Assembly (NCBI GenBank): GCA_027040785.1
Contig: JALULG010000209.1
Span: 1-6,511 of the forward strand
Origin: a bacterium
GTDB taxonomy: Bacteria; Patescibacteriota; Patescibacteriia; JAACEG01
Length of the DNA stretch: 6,511 nucleotides
Reading direction: 5' to 3'
Shown here in pieces: positions 1 to 5,050 of the stretch (position 1 is its first letter; each line of letters starts with the position of its first letter). The notes beneath the pieces are model-generated. The model searched no databases and was not told where the DNA came from. It saw nothing but the letters and a program-made list of their open reading frames with translations. Position numbers and translations under genes: made by a program.

Positions 1-42
1 TGTAAATATTGAAGTTAAGGTGATGATATTTTTTTTAGTCAT
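1..42 (-). CDS. Start of a paralogue of the 519-1196 membrane protein (runs off left edge)
   Basis: Only the first 14 codons are present. They read MTKKNIITLTSIFT, against MTKKNLITLTLIFT at the start of the gene at 519-1196. The DNA matches at 38 of 42 bases (compare 1155-1196), and the next 17 upstream bases (43-59 against 1197-1213) are identical. The ATG is therefore supported by homology, although no Shine-Dalgarno sequence precedes it. The visible part is the cytoplasmic tip and the beginning of a membrane anchor. By analogy with its neighbour it should encode a single-pass membrane protein with an extracytoplasmic domain of unknown function. Whether the rest of the gene is intact cannot be seen. 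Confidence 0.75.
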   Translation of the reverse strand, partial: MTKKNIITLTSIFT

Positions 43-59
43 TGTTTTGAGGTTATTTT
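1..59. repeat. Direct repeat of 1155-1213 (gene start and leader of the tandem duplicates)
   Basis: Bases 1-59 align without gaps to 1155-1213 with four substitutions, all inside the coding part. Together with the match of 282-437 to 1252-1407 this shows that a whole gene plus its upstream region was duplicated. The distance between copies is 1154 bp at the gene starts and 970 bp at the upstream block. The 184 bp difference is extra repeat material in the left copy (roughly 60-260). Confidence 0.8.
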
Positions 60-62
60 TTT

Positions 63-117
63 ATAATTTTAGGTTTTACTCTTTTCCACGAGACCCTGAA
101 ATAAATTCAGGGTGACA
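63..117 (+). repeat. Half composite element: 26-bp linker plus forward hairpin
   Basis: The forward hairpin occupies 89-117 with stem CCCTGAA/TTCAGGG, loop ATAAA, left tag CGAGA and right tag TGACA. The 26 bases before it (63-88) contain the same AGGTTTTACTCTTTTCCA linker found in the full element at 1233-1314. Bases 67-117 are identical to 1264-1314. The left-hand hairpin expected at about 34-62 is missing, because that position holds the start of the gene at 42. This is a truncated element or a copied half. Confidence 0.75.
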
Positions 118-124
118 TAGGGAG

Positions 125-138
125 TTCAGAGTCTCGTG
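125..138 (-). repeat. Fragment of a reverse hairpin repeat
   Basis: TTCAGAGTCTCGTG corresponds to the second arm and the outer TCTCG tag of a reverse-oriented hairpin unit. The first arm and the TGTCA end are absent. It is probably a decayed or truncated copy. Confidence 0.45.
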
Positions 139-147
139 TTCGTCACA

Positions 148-231
148 TATCATCCTGAACTTGTTTCAGGATCTCGTGTTTTTTAATTCTTACTATTTCC
201 TCCGAGATGCTGAAATAAATTCAGCATGACA
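148..231. repeat. Composite palindromic element A1 (84 bp, inverted hairpin pair)
   Basis: A reverse hairpin at 148-176 (stem written forward TCCTGAA/TTCAGGA, loop ACAAG, outer end TATCA instead of TGTCA) faces a forward hairpin at 203-231 (TGCTGAA/TTCAGCA, loop ATAAA, end TGACA). The linker is 177-202, exactly 26 bp, as in the other four pairs, but its sequence has diverged from the AGGTTTTACT type. No protein-coding capacity and no clear target-site duplication are visible. Confidence 0.8.
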
Positions 232-260
232 GGAATGATTGGCACGATAAAAAAAAGCGC

Positions 261-344
261 TGTCATTCTGAACTTGTTTCAGAATCTTGGGGATTTTAGG
301 TTATACTTTTTTCCACGAGACCCTGAAATAAATTCAGGGTGACA
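261..344. repeat. Composite palindromic element A2 (84 bp, inverted hairpin pair)
   Basis: A reverse hairpin at 261-289 (forward stem TTCTGAA/TTCAGAA, loop ACAAG) is joined by a 26-bp linker (290-315, containing GGATTTTAGG) to a forward hairpin at 316-344 (CCCTGAA/TTCAGGG, loop ATAAA). The ends are TGTCA and TGACA. A further forward hairpin follows 8 bp later. The element is the positional counterpart of the one at 1233-1314 in the duplicated block. Confidence 0.85.
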
Positions 345-437
345 GGGAGAAACGAGACCCTGAAATAAATTCAGGGTGACATGAAAAAACCTACTCAATA
401 CCTTAAAACTAACAAATAAAGAGAAAAAGTCAAGAAT
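282..437. repeat. Duplicated upstream block, left copy (matches 1252-1407)
   Basis: The block aligns without gaps to 1252-1407 at a constant offset of 970 bp. I count 17 differences in 156 bases, and seven of them fall inside one 29-bp hairpin (353-381 against 1323-1351). The block includes a non-repeat segment (382-437, CTACTCAATACC and onward) that is not part of the dispersed family. This shows a true segmental duplication rather than independent insertions of the same repeat. Confidence 0.8.
353..381 (+). repeat. Solitary forward hairpin repeat (CCC type)
   Basis: The unit is CGAGA, arm CCCTGAA, loop ATAAA, arm TTCAGGG, then TGACA. It is a tandem direct neighbour of the forward hairpin at 316-344, separated by GGGAGAAA. 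All 29 bases are identical to the units at 89-117, 316-344 and 1286-1314. Confidence 0.85.
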
Positions 438-448
438 TTAGAAAAGTT

Positions 449-504
449 TTTCTTTTCCTTAAGAAAGTTCTCTTTAAAAAGAGAACTGATTTAAGAAAAA
501 GAAA
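449..504 (-). terminator. Long hairpin downstream of the 225-aa gene, possible terminator
   Basis: A 56-base near-perfect inverted repeat starts 14 bases after the stop of the 519-1196 gene. The inner stem is a perfect 10 bp (466-475 with 478-487). A 3x3 internal bulge follows, then an outer 14-bp stem (449-462 with 491-504) with one mismatch. On the minus strand the inner stem is followed by TTCTT, but no long T tract follows the full stem. It could be an atypical terminator or a 3'-stabilising structure. Its sequence is unrelated to the CGAGA/TGACA hairpin family. Confidence 0.5.
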
Positions 505-518
505 TGTTTTAAAATAGA

Positions 519-1196
519 TTATTTGATAAATTTGAAAGAATTGATGATTTGGGCTTGTAGGGTGTCATCGCCTCTGATTATGATATAATCTTCATCATTT
601 TTATTATAATCAATATAATATTTAACGTCTATGAAAAGTTTACCTTTGGACGCTTGTTGACCGGCTACCTGAGTAACTAATTTTATATATTTCAGGTTGT
701 TTTTATTTATCTTTTCTTCCATGGAAATCAATTTTTCATTTAAGCTGGGAGAAAGCCCTAGGATATCATTTTCTATTTTAGATTTCAAATCATTACAACC
801 AAGCAAAAAGGAATAGGCTGAAATATACACATATGGATTTAAATCCTGGGAATTTTCCAATAAAGTAATTCTATCCTTAGTTCCTCTTATTTTTATCTTA
901 TCCTTCTTATCCTTAAACCTAAACTCAATTCCCCAAAAAGAATTGGTATATCTTTTCCAACCGTTTTTTTCTTTGATTATTTTTCCTGAATAATCAGGGT
1001 GAATATCGTTATTGTTATCACTATAAATATTTCTTTTCTTTTTTTGAACTGTTTTTTTTGTTTCTTGTTTGCTATTGTTTTTATTCACCTTTTGATTATT
1101 TTCTTTTTGGTTAAAAAATAAAAAAAGGATTATTGATGAAATAATAAGGATAATTGTGAATATTAAAGTTAAAGTGATGAGATTTTTTTTAGTCAT
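519..1196 (-). CDS. Single-pass membrane protein of unknown function, tandemly duplicated
   Basis: This is a 225-residue protein I do not recognise. Residues 1-7 are a short basic tip and residues 8-28 form one hydrophobic membrane segment. Residues 30-65 are a polar Asn/Lys/Gln-rich linker. A globular part starting near residue 70 probably lies outside the membrane. It begins with WKRYTNSFWGIEFRF (80-94), a pattern like the W-x-x-Y-x-N-x-x-x-G-[IF]-x-F openings of many small secreted or anchored CPR proteins. One Cys (134) does not sit in a lipobox, so it is not an evident lipoprotein. The ATG is supported by conservation with the paralogue starting at 42. No Shine-Dalgarno sequence is present. 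A promoter candidate lies at 1209-1238 and a large hairpin follows the stop. The function is unknown. Confidence 0.8.
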   Translation of the reverse strand: MTKKNLITLTLIFTIILIISSIILFLFFNQKENNQKVNKNNSKQETKKTVQKKKRNIYSDNNNDIHPDYSGKIIKEKNGWKRYTNSFWGIEFRFKDKKDKIKIRGTKDRITLLENSQDLNPYVYISAYSFLLGCNDLKSKIENDILGLSPSLNEKLISMEEKINKNNLKYIKLVTQVAGQQASKGKLFIDVKYYIDYNKNDEDYIIIRGDDTLQAQIINSFKFIK

Positions 1197-1213
1197 TGTT
1201 TTGAGGTTATTTT
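1155..1213. repeat. Direct repeat of 1-59 (right copy)
   Basis: This is the 5' end of the 225-aa gene plus 17 leader bases, matching 1-59 with four substitutions. It marks the right-hand copy of the gene duplication. Upstream of 1213 the two copies differ because different hairpin elements lie there. Confidence 0.8.
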
Positions 1214-1238
1214 ATGTTATTTTGAGTTTTACTGTCAT
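1209..1238 (-). promoter_or_regulatory. Candidate sigma-70 promoter for the 225-aa gene, -35 inside a repeat
   Basis: On the minus strand ATGACA (1238-1233, five of six matches to TTGACA) is separated by 18 bases from TAAAAT (1214-1209, five of six matches to TATAAT). The -35 box is the TGACA end of the flanking hairpin repeat. The -10 box ends 12 bases before the ATG, so the transcript leader would be only about 5-7 bases. This fits the absence of a Shine-Dalgarno sequence. It is a sequence match only, and AT-rich DNA gives such matches by chance. Confidence 0.4.
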
Positions 1239-1314
1239 TCTGAACATTTCAGAATCTCATTGATTTTAGGTTTTACTCTTTTCCACGAGACCCTGAAATA
1301 AATTCAGGGTGACA
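1233..1314. repeat. Composite palindromic element B1 (82 bp, inverted hairpin pair)
   Basis: A reverse hairpin at 1233-1259 (forward stem TTCTGAA/TTCAGAA, short loop ATG) is joined by a 26-bp linker (1260-1285, TGATTTTAGG then TTTTACTCTT) to a forward hairpin at 1286-1314 (CCCTGAA/TTCAGGG, loop ATAAA). The element sits about 37 bp upstream of the start of the 225-aa gene and may supply its -35 box. Confidence 0.85.
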
Positions 1315-1407
1315 GGGAGAAACGAGATGCTGAAACGAGTTCAGCATGACATGAAAAAACCTACTTAATACTTTAAAACTAACAAATAAAGAGAAAAAGT
1401 TAAAAAT
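1252..1407. repeat. Duplicated upstream block, right copy (matches 282-437)
   Basis: This is the right-hand copy of the 970-bp-offset duplication. Similarity ends at about 1407, just after the AT-rich AACAAATAAAGAGAAAAAGT segment. That point is the likely right boundary of the duplicated unit. Confidence 0.8.
1323..1351 (+). repeat. Solitary forward hairpin repeat (TGC type, loop ACGAG)
   Basis: The unit is CGAGA, arm TGCTGAA, loop ACGAG, arm TTCAGCA, then TGACA. It occupies the same place as the unit at 353-381 in the duplicated block but has a different stem and loop. The stem remains fully paired. It is the only ACGAG-loop copy in the window. Confidence 0.85.
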
Positions 1408-1451
1408 TAAAATACTTCTAAAACTTATTAAAAATAAAAACCTAAACAACC

Positions 1452-1460
1452 TGTGGATAA
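1452..1460 (-). promoter_or_regulatory. Single consensus DnaA-box match
   Basis: The minus strand reads TTATCCACA, an exact match to the DnaA box. It lies 5 bases from the plus-strand -35 box at 1466 and next to a very AT-rich stretch (1471-1505). I found no second box in the window and no dnaA or dnaN gene, so this is not good evidence for an origin. It could regulate the adjacent promoter or be chance. Confidence 0.3.
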
Positions 1461-1465
1461 CTTGC

Positions 1466-1496
1466 TTGACATTGTTTTTAAATATGATATTATAAT
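1466..1496 (+). promoter_or_regulatory. Strong-looking sigma-70 promoter facing right
   Basis: A perfect TTGACA (1466-1471) is followed by TATAAT (1491-1496, spacing 19) or by the overlapping TATTAT (1488-1493, spacing 16). It is the best promoter match in the window. It points into about 75 bases without an ORF, ending at the terminator at 1573-1617. That arrangement suggests a short untranslated RNA. Confidence 0.6.
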
Positions 1497-1502
1497 TATA
1501 AC

Positions 1503-1608
1503 AATTAATCAAGTTCCATCTTACCACCACCTTCAAAAAACACATCTACTTTTCTTTTTGTTTGAAAAAATTTTAAATATTAAAAAACCGCCCAGAAGGC
1601 GGTTTTTT
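1503..1608 (+). ncRNA. Putative small RNA of about 105 nt
   Basis: The limits are inferred. The start is about 7 bases after the -10 box, and the end is the T tract of the terminator at 1598-1608. The segment has no ATG-started reading frame of meaningful size and no Shine-Dalgarno sequence. Its 5' part contains an unstructured C-rich stretch (TTACCACCACCTTC, 1521-1534), followed by a T-rich stretch and the terminator hairpin. A C-rich single-stranded region plus a Rho-independent terminator resembles the layout of regulatory sRNAs that pair with ribosome binding sites. No known RNA family is recognised. It could instead be a nonfunctional short transcript. Confidence 0.3.
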
Positions 1609-1617
1609 AATATTTAA
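1573..1617 (-). terminator. Bidirectional Rho-independent terminator after bL25
   Basis: A perfect 20-bp inverted repeat (1573-1592 with 1598-1617) encloses a 5-base loop. The CCGCC/GGCGG core is flanked by six A on one side and six T on the other, so it forms a classic stem plus T tract in both directions. It begins 8 bases after the stop of the bL25 gene. In the plus direction it would end the putative small RNA starting near 1503. Confidence 0.9.
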
Positions 1618-1625
1618 TTTGTTCC

Positions 1626-2270
1626 TTATTCTTTATTTTCCTCAACTTTTTCTTCTTCTTTCTTTTCCTCTTTTTTCTCCTCTTCTTTACTTTCTTCAGC
1701 TTTTTCCTCTTCTTCCGCTACTCTTGGTTGAGAAACTTTCGCCACTACATCGTCTTTATCAGCTAAAATTTTAATTGTTTCAGGAACCTTTAAATCTTTT
1801 ATATGAATTACATCTTCAAAAGTTTCCAATTTTCCAAGATCAACTTCAATTTCCGATATCAAATCTTTTGGCAAACATTCAACTTCCACTTCATTAAGAG
1901 TAATCACCAAAGTTCCTCCCAATTCCTTAACAGCCCGAGATTCTCCAATAAATTTCAATTCTACGGAGGCAGTTAATTTTTGCCCATATTTTATCTTGTA
2001 AAAATCAATATGTTCAATTTTATCCGTTACGGGATGGTAAGAAACATCGTGAATTAAAACCGGAATTTTTTCATTTTCCAATTCCAACTCAACCAAAGTA
2101 CTTTCCCCGGCTTCCTTATAAACCTTTTCAAAAGGATTATAATCTACAAGTAAATTTTTCGGTTCGGTTTCTTGACCGTACATTACCGCCGGAATTTTTC
2201 CATCCTCTCTTAATTTACTCACTTTTTTGCCGGTAATTTCTCTTTTTTCAGCTTTTAATGATAATTTCAT
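1626..2270 (-). CDS. rplY: 50S ribosomal protein bL25, CTC/TL5 form
   Basis: bL25 binds 5S rRNA in the central protuberance of the large ribosomal subunit. The 214-residue protein has the two-domain CTC layout. The N-terminal L25 domain (about 1-93) carries family signatures LREDGKIPAVMYG (20-32) and VLIHDVSYHPVTDKIEHIDF (71-90). The C-terminal TL5-like beta domain (about 98-182) includes GGTLVITLNEVEVECLP. Residues 185-214 are a low-complexity Glu/Lys tail, which is common in this form. The ATG is preceded by AT-rich DNA without a Shine-Dalgarno sequence. The gene lies 33 bp after the zinc-ribbon gene and may be co-transcribed with it. Transcription ends at the hairpin at 1573-1617. The assignment is firm. 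CTC proteins are also described as general stress proteins in Firmicutes, but nothing here shows stress control. Confidence 0.95.
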   Translation of the reverse strand: MKLSLKAEKREITGKKVSKLREDGKIPAVMYGQETEPKNLLVDYNPFEKVYKEAGESTLVELELENEKIPVLIHDVSYHPVTDKIEHIDFYKIKYGQKLTASVELKFIGESRAVKELGGTLVITLNEVEVECLPKDLISEIEVDLGKLETFEDVIHIKDLKVPETIKILADKDDVVAKVSQPRVAEEEEKAEESKEEEKKEEKKEEEKVEENKE

Positions 2271-2303
2271 AATCGTTAATTATTTAATTTACAATTAATA
2301 TTT

Positions 2304-2648
2304 CTATTTTATTATTTCTAAAAAATTTATTTTATCATTCTTTAATGTTTGATGTAAATCTATTAAATCATCTTCATTGACCCGATCATTTCTTTTAAAT
2401 TTAGCCACCTCATCTTTTTCTAAATCAACAATAAAACTTATTATGCTGGCTCCCATCGGTGTCAAACTAACCACTCCAACCAACTTGGTATAACATTTTT
2501 GGCATTTTAAATGAATTAAATGTTTATCGTTTTCGTTCTCTCCTTCTATTAAAGAGATTTCCAAAAAATCTTTTTTACTTTTACAGACCGGACACTCTGA
2601 GATAAATTGATCCGTTAAACCGTCCAGTGGAAATAAAGGATTGAACAT
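2304..2648 (-). CDS. Small zinc-ribbon protein of unknown function
   Basis: A 114-residue cytoplasmic protein is predicted from the ATG at 2648. It has CPVC and CQKC motifs 26 residues apart, the four-cysteine pattern of a zinc ribbon. The region between and after them is beta-rich, and an acidic helical tail (ISFIVDLEKDEVAKFKR and onward) ends the protein. The frame stays open to a GTG at 2690, which would add LICHIYFIILIFF. I prefer the shorter form because the added codons contain a TATAAT box (2662-2667) and are unusually hydrophobic for a zinc-ribbon protein. If the long form were real the protein would be membrane-anchored. The gene lies between the ligase and bL25 genes. Similar zinc-ribbon proteins occur in CPR genomes as far as I recall, but I cannot name a role. 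Nucleic-acid or protein binding is inferred from the ribbon only. Confidence 0.75.
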   Translation of the reverse strand: MFNPLFPLDGLTDQFISECPVCKSKKDFLEISLIEGENENDKHLIHLKCQKCYTKLVGVVSLTPMGASIISFIVDLEKDEVAKFKRNDRVNEDDLIDLHQTLKNDKINFLEIIK

Positions 2649-2661
2649 AAAAAATATTAAA

Positions 2662-2667
2662 ATTATA
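2662..2667 (-). promoter_or_regulatory. Candidate -10 box for the zinc-ribbon gene
   Basis: TATAAT on the minus strand ends 13 bases before the ATG at 2648, nearly the same spacing as the -10 candidate of the 225-aa gene. No good -35 box lies at 16-18 bases upstream. TTGACG at 2710-2705 is too far away (36 bases). If active, this would give a nearly leaderless mRNA for the zinc-ribbon and bL25 genes. Confidence 0.3.
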
Positions 2668-2712
2668 AAGTATATATGACAGATTAACACTCTTTAATAA
2701 TTTCGTCAAGAT

Positions 2713-5046
2713 TTAATGGCTTTTTAACTTATCAATGGTAAAATCAGGAGCTGTAATTGTTTTAATAAAAGATTCCGACATTTGAATATAATTATCGCCG
2801 AATTTCTTTACTTTTTCAGCCGTTTCAACCGCTTTATCAATCTCTCCCATATAAACATAAGACAAAGAAAGATCAATATAATGTTGCGGATTGTCCGGGT
2901 CTATTTCCGTTAAAATCTTAGCAAAATTAGCCGCCCATTCATAATTTTTAGTGTTAATCGCTGCGCTTAACATTTGCTTTAAATACCCCACTCTTTTGTA
3001 TTTTAAATTTAATTTATCCATTTTTCCCAAAAAAATCTTTACATTGTTCCCTCTACCGCAACTTAAAGACATCACAATGGCATTAACATAAGATTCAATT
3101 ACTCTATCATTTAACTTTATAGCCAAATTAAAATCTTCAATACCTTCATCATATAATTTATTCGCTTCTTTTATTTTACCCAATGTTTTATAATAATTAC
3201 CTAAATTTACTTTAGCAAAACCGGTTTCATAATATATATGAGGCCTTGTCGGGCTTAATCTAAGCGCCTCGGGTCCCAATTTGTTTATTACATCTTTTAA
3301 AAGCTCAATATCATAAATATATATTTTATTATAATATCTCATCAATAAAATATAGTTTGAAACATCATCCGGTCTTTCTTCTATTTGTTTCTTTAATTCA
3401 TTTTTCACTCTTAACGCCATTTTTCTTCTAAAAATTTCTTCTCCGTCTTTTTTACTGATTACGGTATTGGCAAATTCCGCCAAACGCACTCTGTATTCTT
3501 GATTTCCATAAGTATTATAAGAAATGGCTTTTAAATGTAAATTATAAGCGGATTCTATTTCCCTTTTATTGGCGGTCCTCATTGCTTCAACAATGGTCAA
3601 ATTTGCCTTGGCCGGCTTAATATTAACGATATAAAGTATTGGGACAAAAAGAATCAAAAGAATAAAAGAAAATATTTGATAAAAATTTTCCGATTTTAAA
3701 AATTTTATTTCAAATGATTTTTCATAATGAGAAATAAAAGCCAAAATAAAAATAAAAGGAATATAAGTGACCAAACTGTCAAAAACAAAAAGATTTTGCA
3801 CAAAATAACCAACCAATAAAGAAACAATTATAATGGCTAATTTTTTATCAATAATTGCCTCATCTTTCATTTTACCCCAAATTTTCCTAAAAAAAGCTTG
3901 AGTTTTTCCAAAATCTTTCAATATCCAACTACCCAAAAAATAAATTGGATAGAAAATTAAAGACAAATAAACCAATAAACCCAAAATACCACCGACAGCT
4001 AACTGATCAAAAATGATATTATGCGCCCTATCAAACCAAATACGAGATCCGGAATTTCGATAAATTTGAGGATTAAAATATTTATTAAAAATCAAAAAAA
4101 AGTTTTCATAACCCCAACCGAGAATCGGTTTTTCCTTGATTCCTTGCCAAGCCGAATTCCAGGTCATTAAACGAGTTTGAACGGTTCTGTCTTGTAAAGA
4201 TATTTTGGAAAGTCTCCTTAAAGAATTGTTATTTTGAATAAAAGAAGTATTTCTTCCCAAAAAAATCATCAAAACAAACAGAAACAAAAATAAAATAGTT
4301 CCCAAAAAAACTTTTTTAACTATTTTATTTGTATTGGTAAAAAATATCATCAAAAAAGATCCCAGAAAAACAGAAGATATCAAACCGACCATCACTCCTC
4401 TGGTGGCTGTTTCCATTATAATGTAAAGATTTAAAAGAATTCCCGGCAAATAATACCATTTCCAAATATTATCTCCTCTTTTAACCCATAATAAAATAAG
4501 AGCGAAAAAAACATTGAAAAATAAATAAGCCGCCAAAAAAGCCGGGTTTCCAATTGTGGCGGATAAACGAGATTCTCCGTGATTTAAAACAAATTGCCAA
4601 TCAAGTCTTTGCCCCAAAGCAAATAAAGCCACTAACAAACTCGCCAAAAAAGATAAATCAAAAAAAACATACCATTCCTTTTTTGATTTCAAAAAACCGC
4701 TGACAACCAAAAACAAAGCTAAAAGATAAATCCAAGTGATAATTCCTTCACTTCTTTCAATATCACCCCAAAAACTAAAATAAAAAGTTTTTGCCAATAA
4801 CGAAGAGATGGTAATAATCAATAAATAAAGACTTAAAAAAATCGTAAGATTGGTAATACGAAAACGATATTTTTTGTCCACTATTGCCAAAAATAAAAAA
4901 GCCAAAAAAACAAGCAAAACGGTAATCCTAAAAACCAATGCTTTGGTAAAAATAAACGGGAAAAAAAATTTTCCGCTCATCATAACTGGAGTAAATAATA
5001 TTATTCCCAAACCAAGATAAATAATCGCTTTTAATATTTTTTGCAT
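2713..5046 (-). CDS. O-antigen ligase/polymerase-like membrane protein with C-terminal TPR region
   Basis: This 777-residue protein belongs to the WaaL/Wzy_C/PglL superfamily, which transfers or polymerises lipid-linked glycans on the outer face of the membrane. About eleven or twelve hydrophobic segments lie between residues 4 and 475. Family hallmarks are WGDIERSEGI (93-102), ATIGNPAFLAAYL (163-175), TRGVMVGL (215-222), RLMTWNSAWQGIKEKPILGW (292-311) and the periplasmic loop DRAHNIIFDQLAVGGILG (339-356). Arg216 and His342 occupy positions like the Arg and His important in WaaL enzymes. Residues about 484-770 form a soluble helical region with TPR-like repeats, clearest at 603-645 and 716-750. 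The stop of the upstream TPR gene is four bases before this ATG, so the two are one operon. The acceptor (glycan, lipid, protein or pilin) cannot be read from the sequence. A GT39-like gene upstream fits a surface glycosylation role. Confidence 0.85.
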   Translation of the reverse strand: MQKILKAIIYLGLGIILFTPVMMSGKFFFPFIFTKALVFRITVLLVFLAFLFLAIVDKKYRFRITNLTIFLSLYLLIITISSLLAKTFYFSFWGDIERSEGIITWIYLLALFLVVSGFLKSKKEWYVFFDLSFLASLLVALFALGQRLDWQFVLNHGESRLSATIGNPAFLAAYLFFNVFFALILLWVKRGDNIWKWYYLPGILLNLYIIMETATRGVMVGLISSVFLGSFLMIFFTNTNKIVKKVFLGTILFLFLFVLMIFLGRNTSFIQNNNSLRRLSKISLQDRTVQTRLMTWNSAWQGIKEKPILGWGYENFFLIFNKYFNPQIYRNSGSRIWFDRAHNIIFDQLAVGGILGLLVYLSLIFYPIYFLGSWILKDFGKTQAFFRKIWGKMKDEAIIDKKLAIIIVSLLVGYFVQNLFVFDSLVTYIPFIFILAFISHYEKSFEIKFLKSENFYQIFSFILLILFVPILYIVNIKPAKANLTIVEAMRTANKREIESAYNLHLKAISYNTYGNQEYRVRLAEFANTVISKKDGEEIFRRKMALRVKNELKKQIEERPDDVSNYILLMRYYNKIYIYDIELLKDVINKLGPEALRLSPTRPHIYYETGFAKVNLGNYYKTLGKIKEANKLYDEGIEDFNLAIKLNDRVIESYVNAIVMSLSCGRGNNVKIFLGKMDKLNLKYKRVGYLKQMLSAAINTKNYEWAANFAKILTEIDPDNPQHYIDLSLSYVYMGEIDKAVETAEKVKKFGDNYIQMSESFIKTITAPDFTIDKLKSH

Positions 5047-5050
5047 ATAA

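Noticed and set aside
232..352. Target-site duplications around the composite elements
   Set aside because: I compared the bases flanking all five pairs and found no consistent short direct repeat. Elements B1 and C2 share TTAC just before TGTCA, but it is not repeated after TGACA.
89..381. CRISPR-like array of spaced repeats
   Set aside because: Units occur in both orientations, spacing alternates between 26 bp and other lengths, linkers are themselves similar, and there is no leader or cas gene. The pattern fits REP/BIME-like elements.
1440..1510. Chromosomal replication origin
   Set aside because: There is one DnaA box and an AT-rich stretch, but no box cluster and no dnaA, dnaN or other origin-linked genes nearby.
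1505..1519. Minus-strand ATG at 1519 after a GAAGGTGGTGG Shine-Dalgarno-like sequence
   Set aside because: The frame reads only M-E-L-D and then stops at TAA. It is the reverse complement of the C-rich stretch of the putative small RNA, and no conserved leader-peptide signal is visible.
1273..1545. 90-codon minus-strand ORF
   Set aside because: Its C-terminal part (LNSFQHL, HPEFISGS) is the translation of two hairpin repeats, and its N-terminal part covers the plus-strand promoter and AT-rich spacer. It has no protein-like composition and starts at a GTG without support. Such repeat-derived ORFs are frequent false gene calls.
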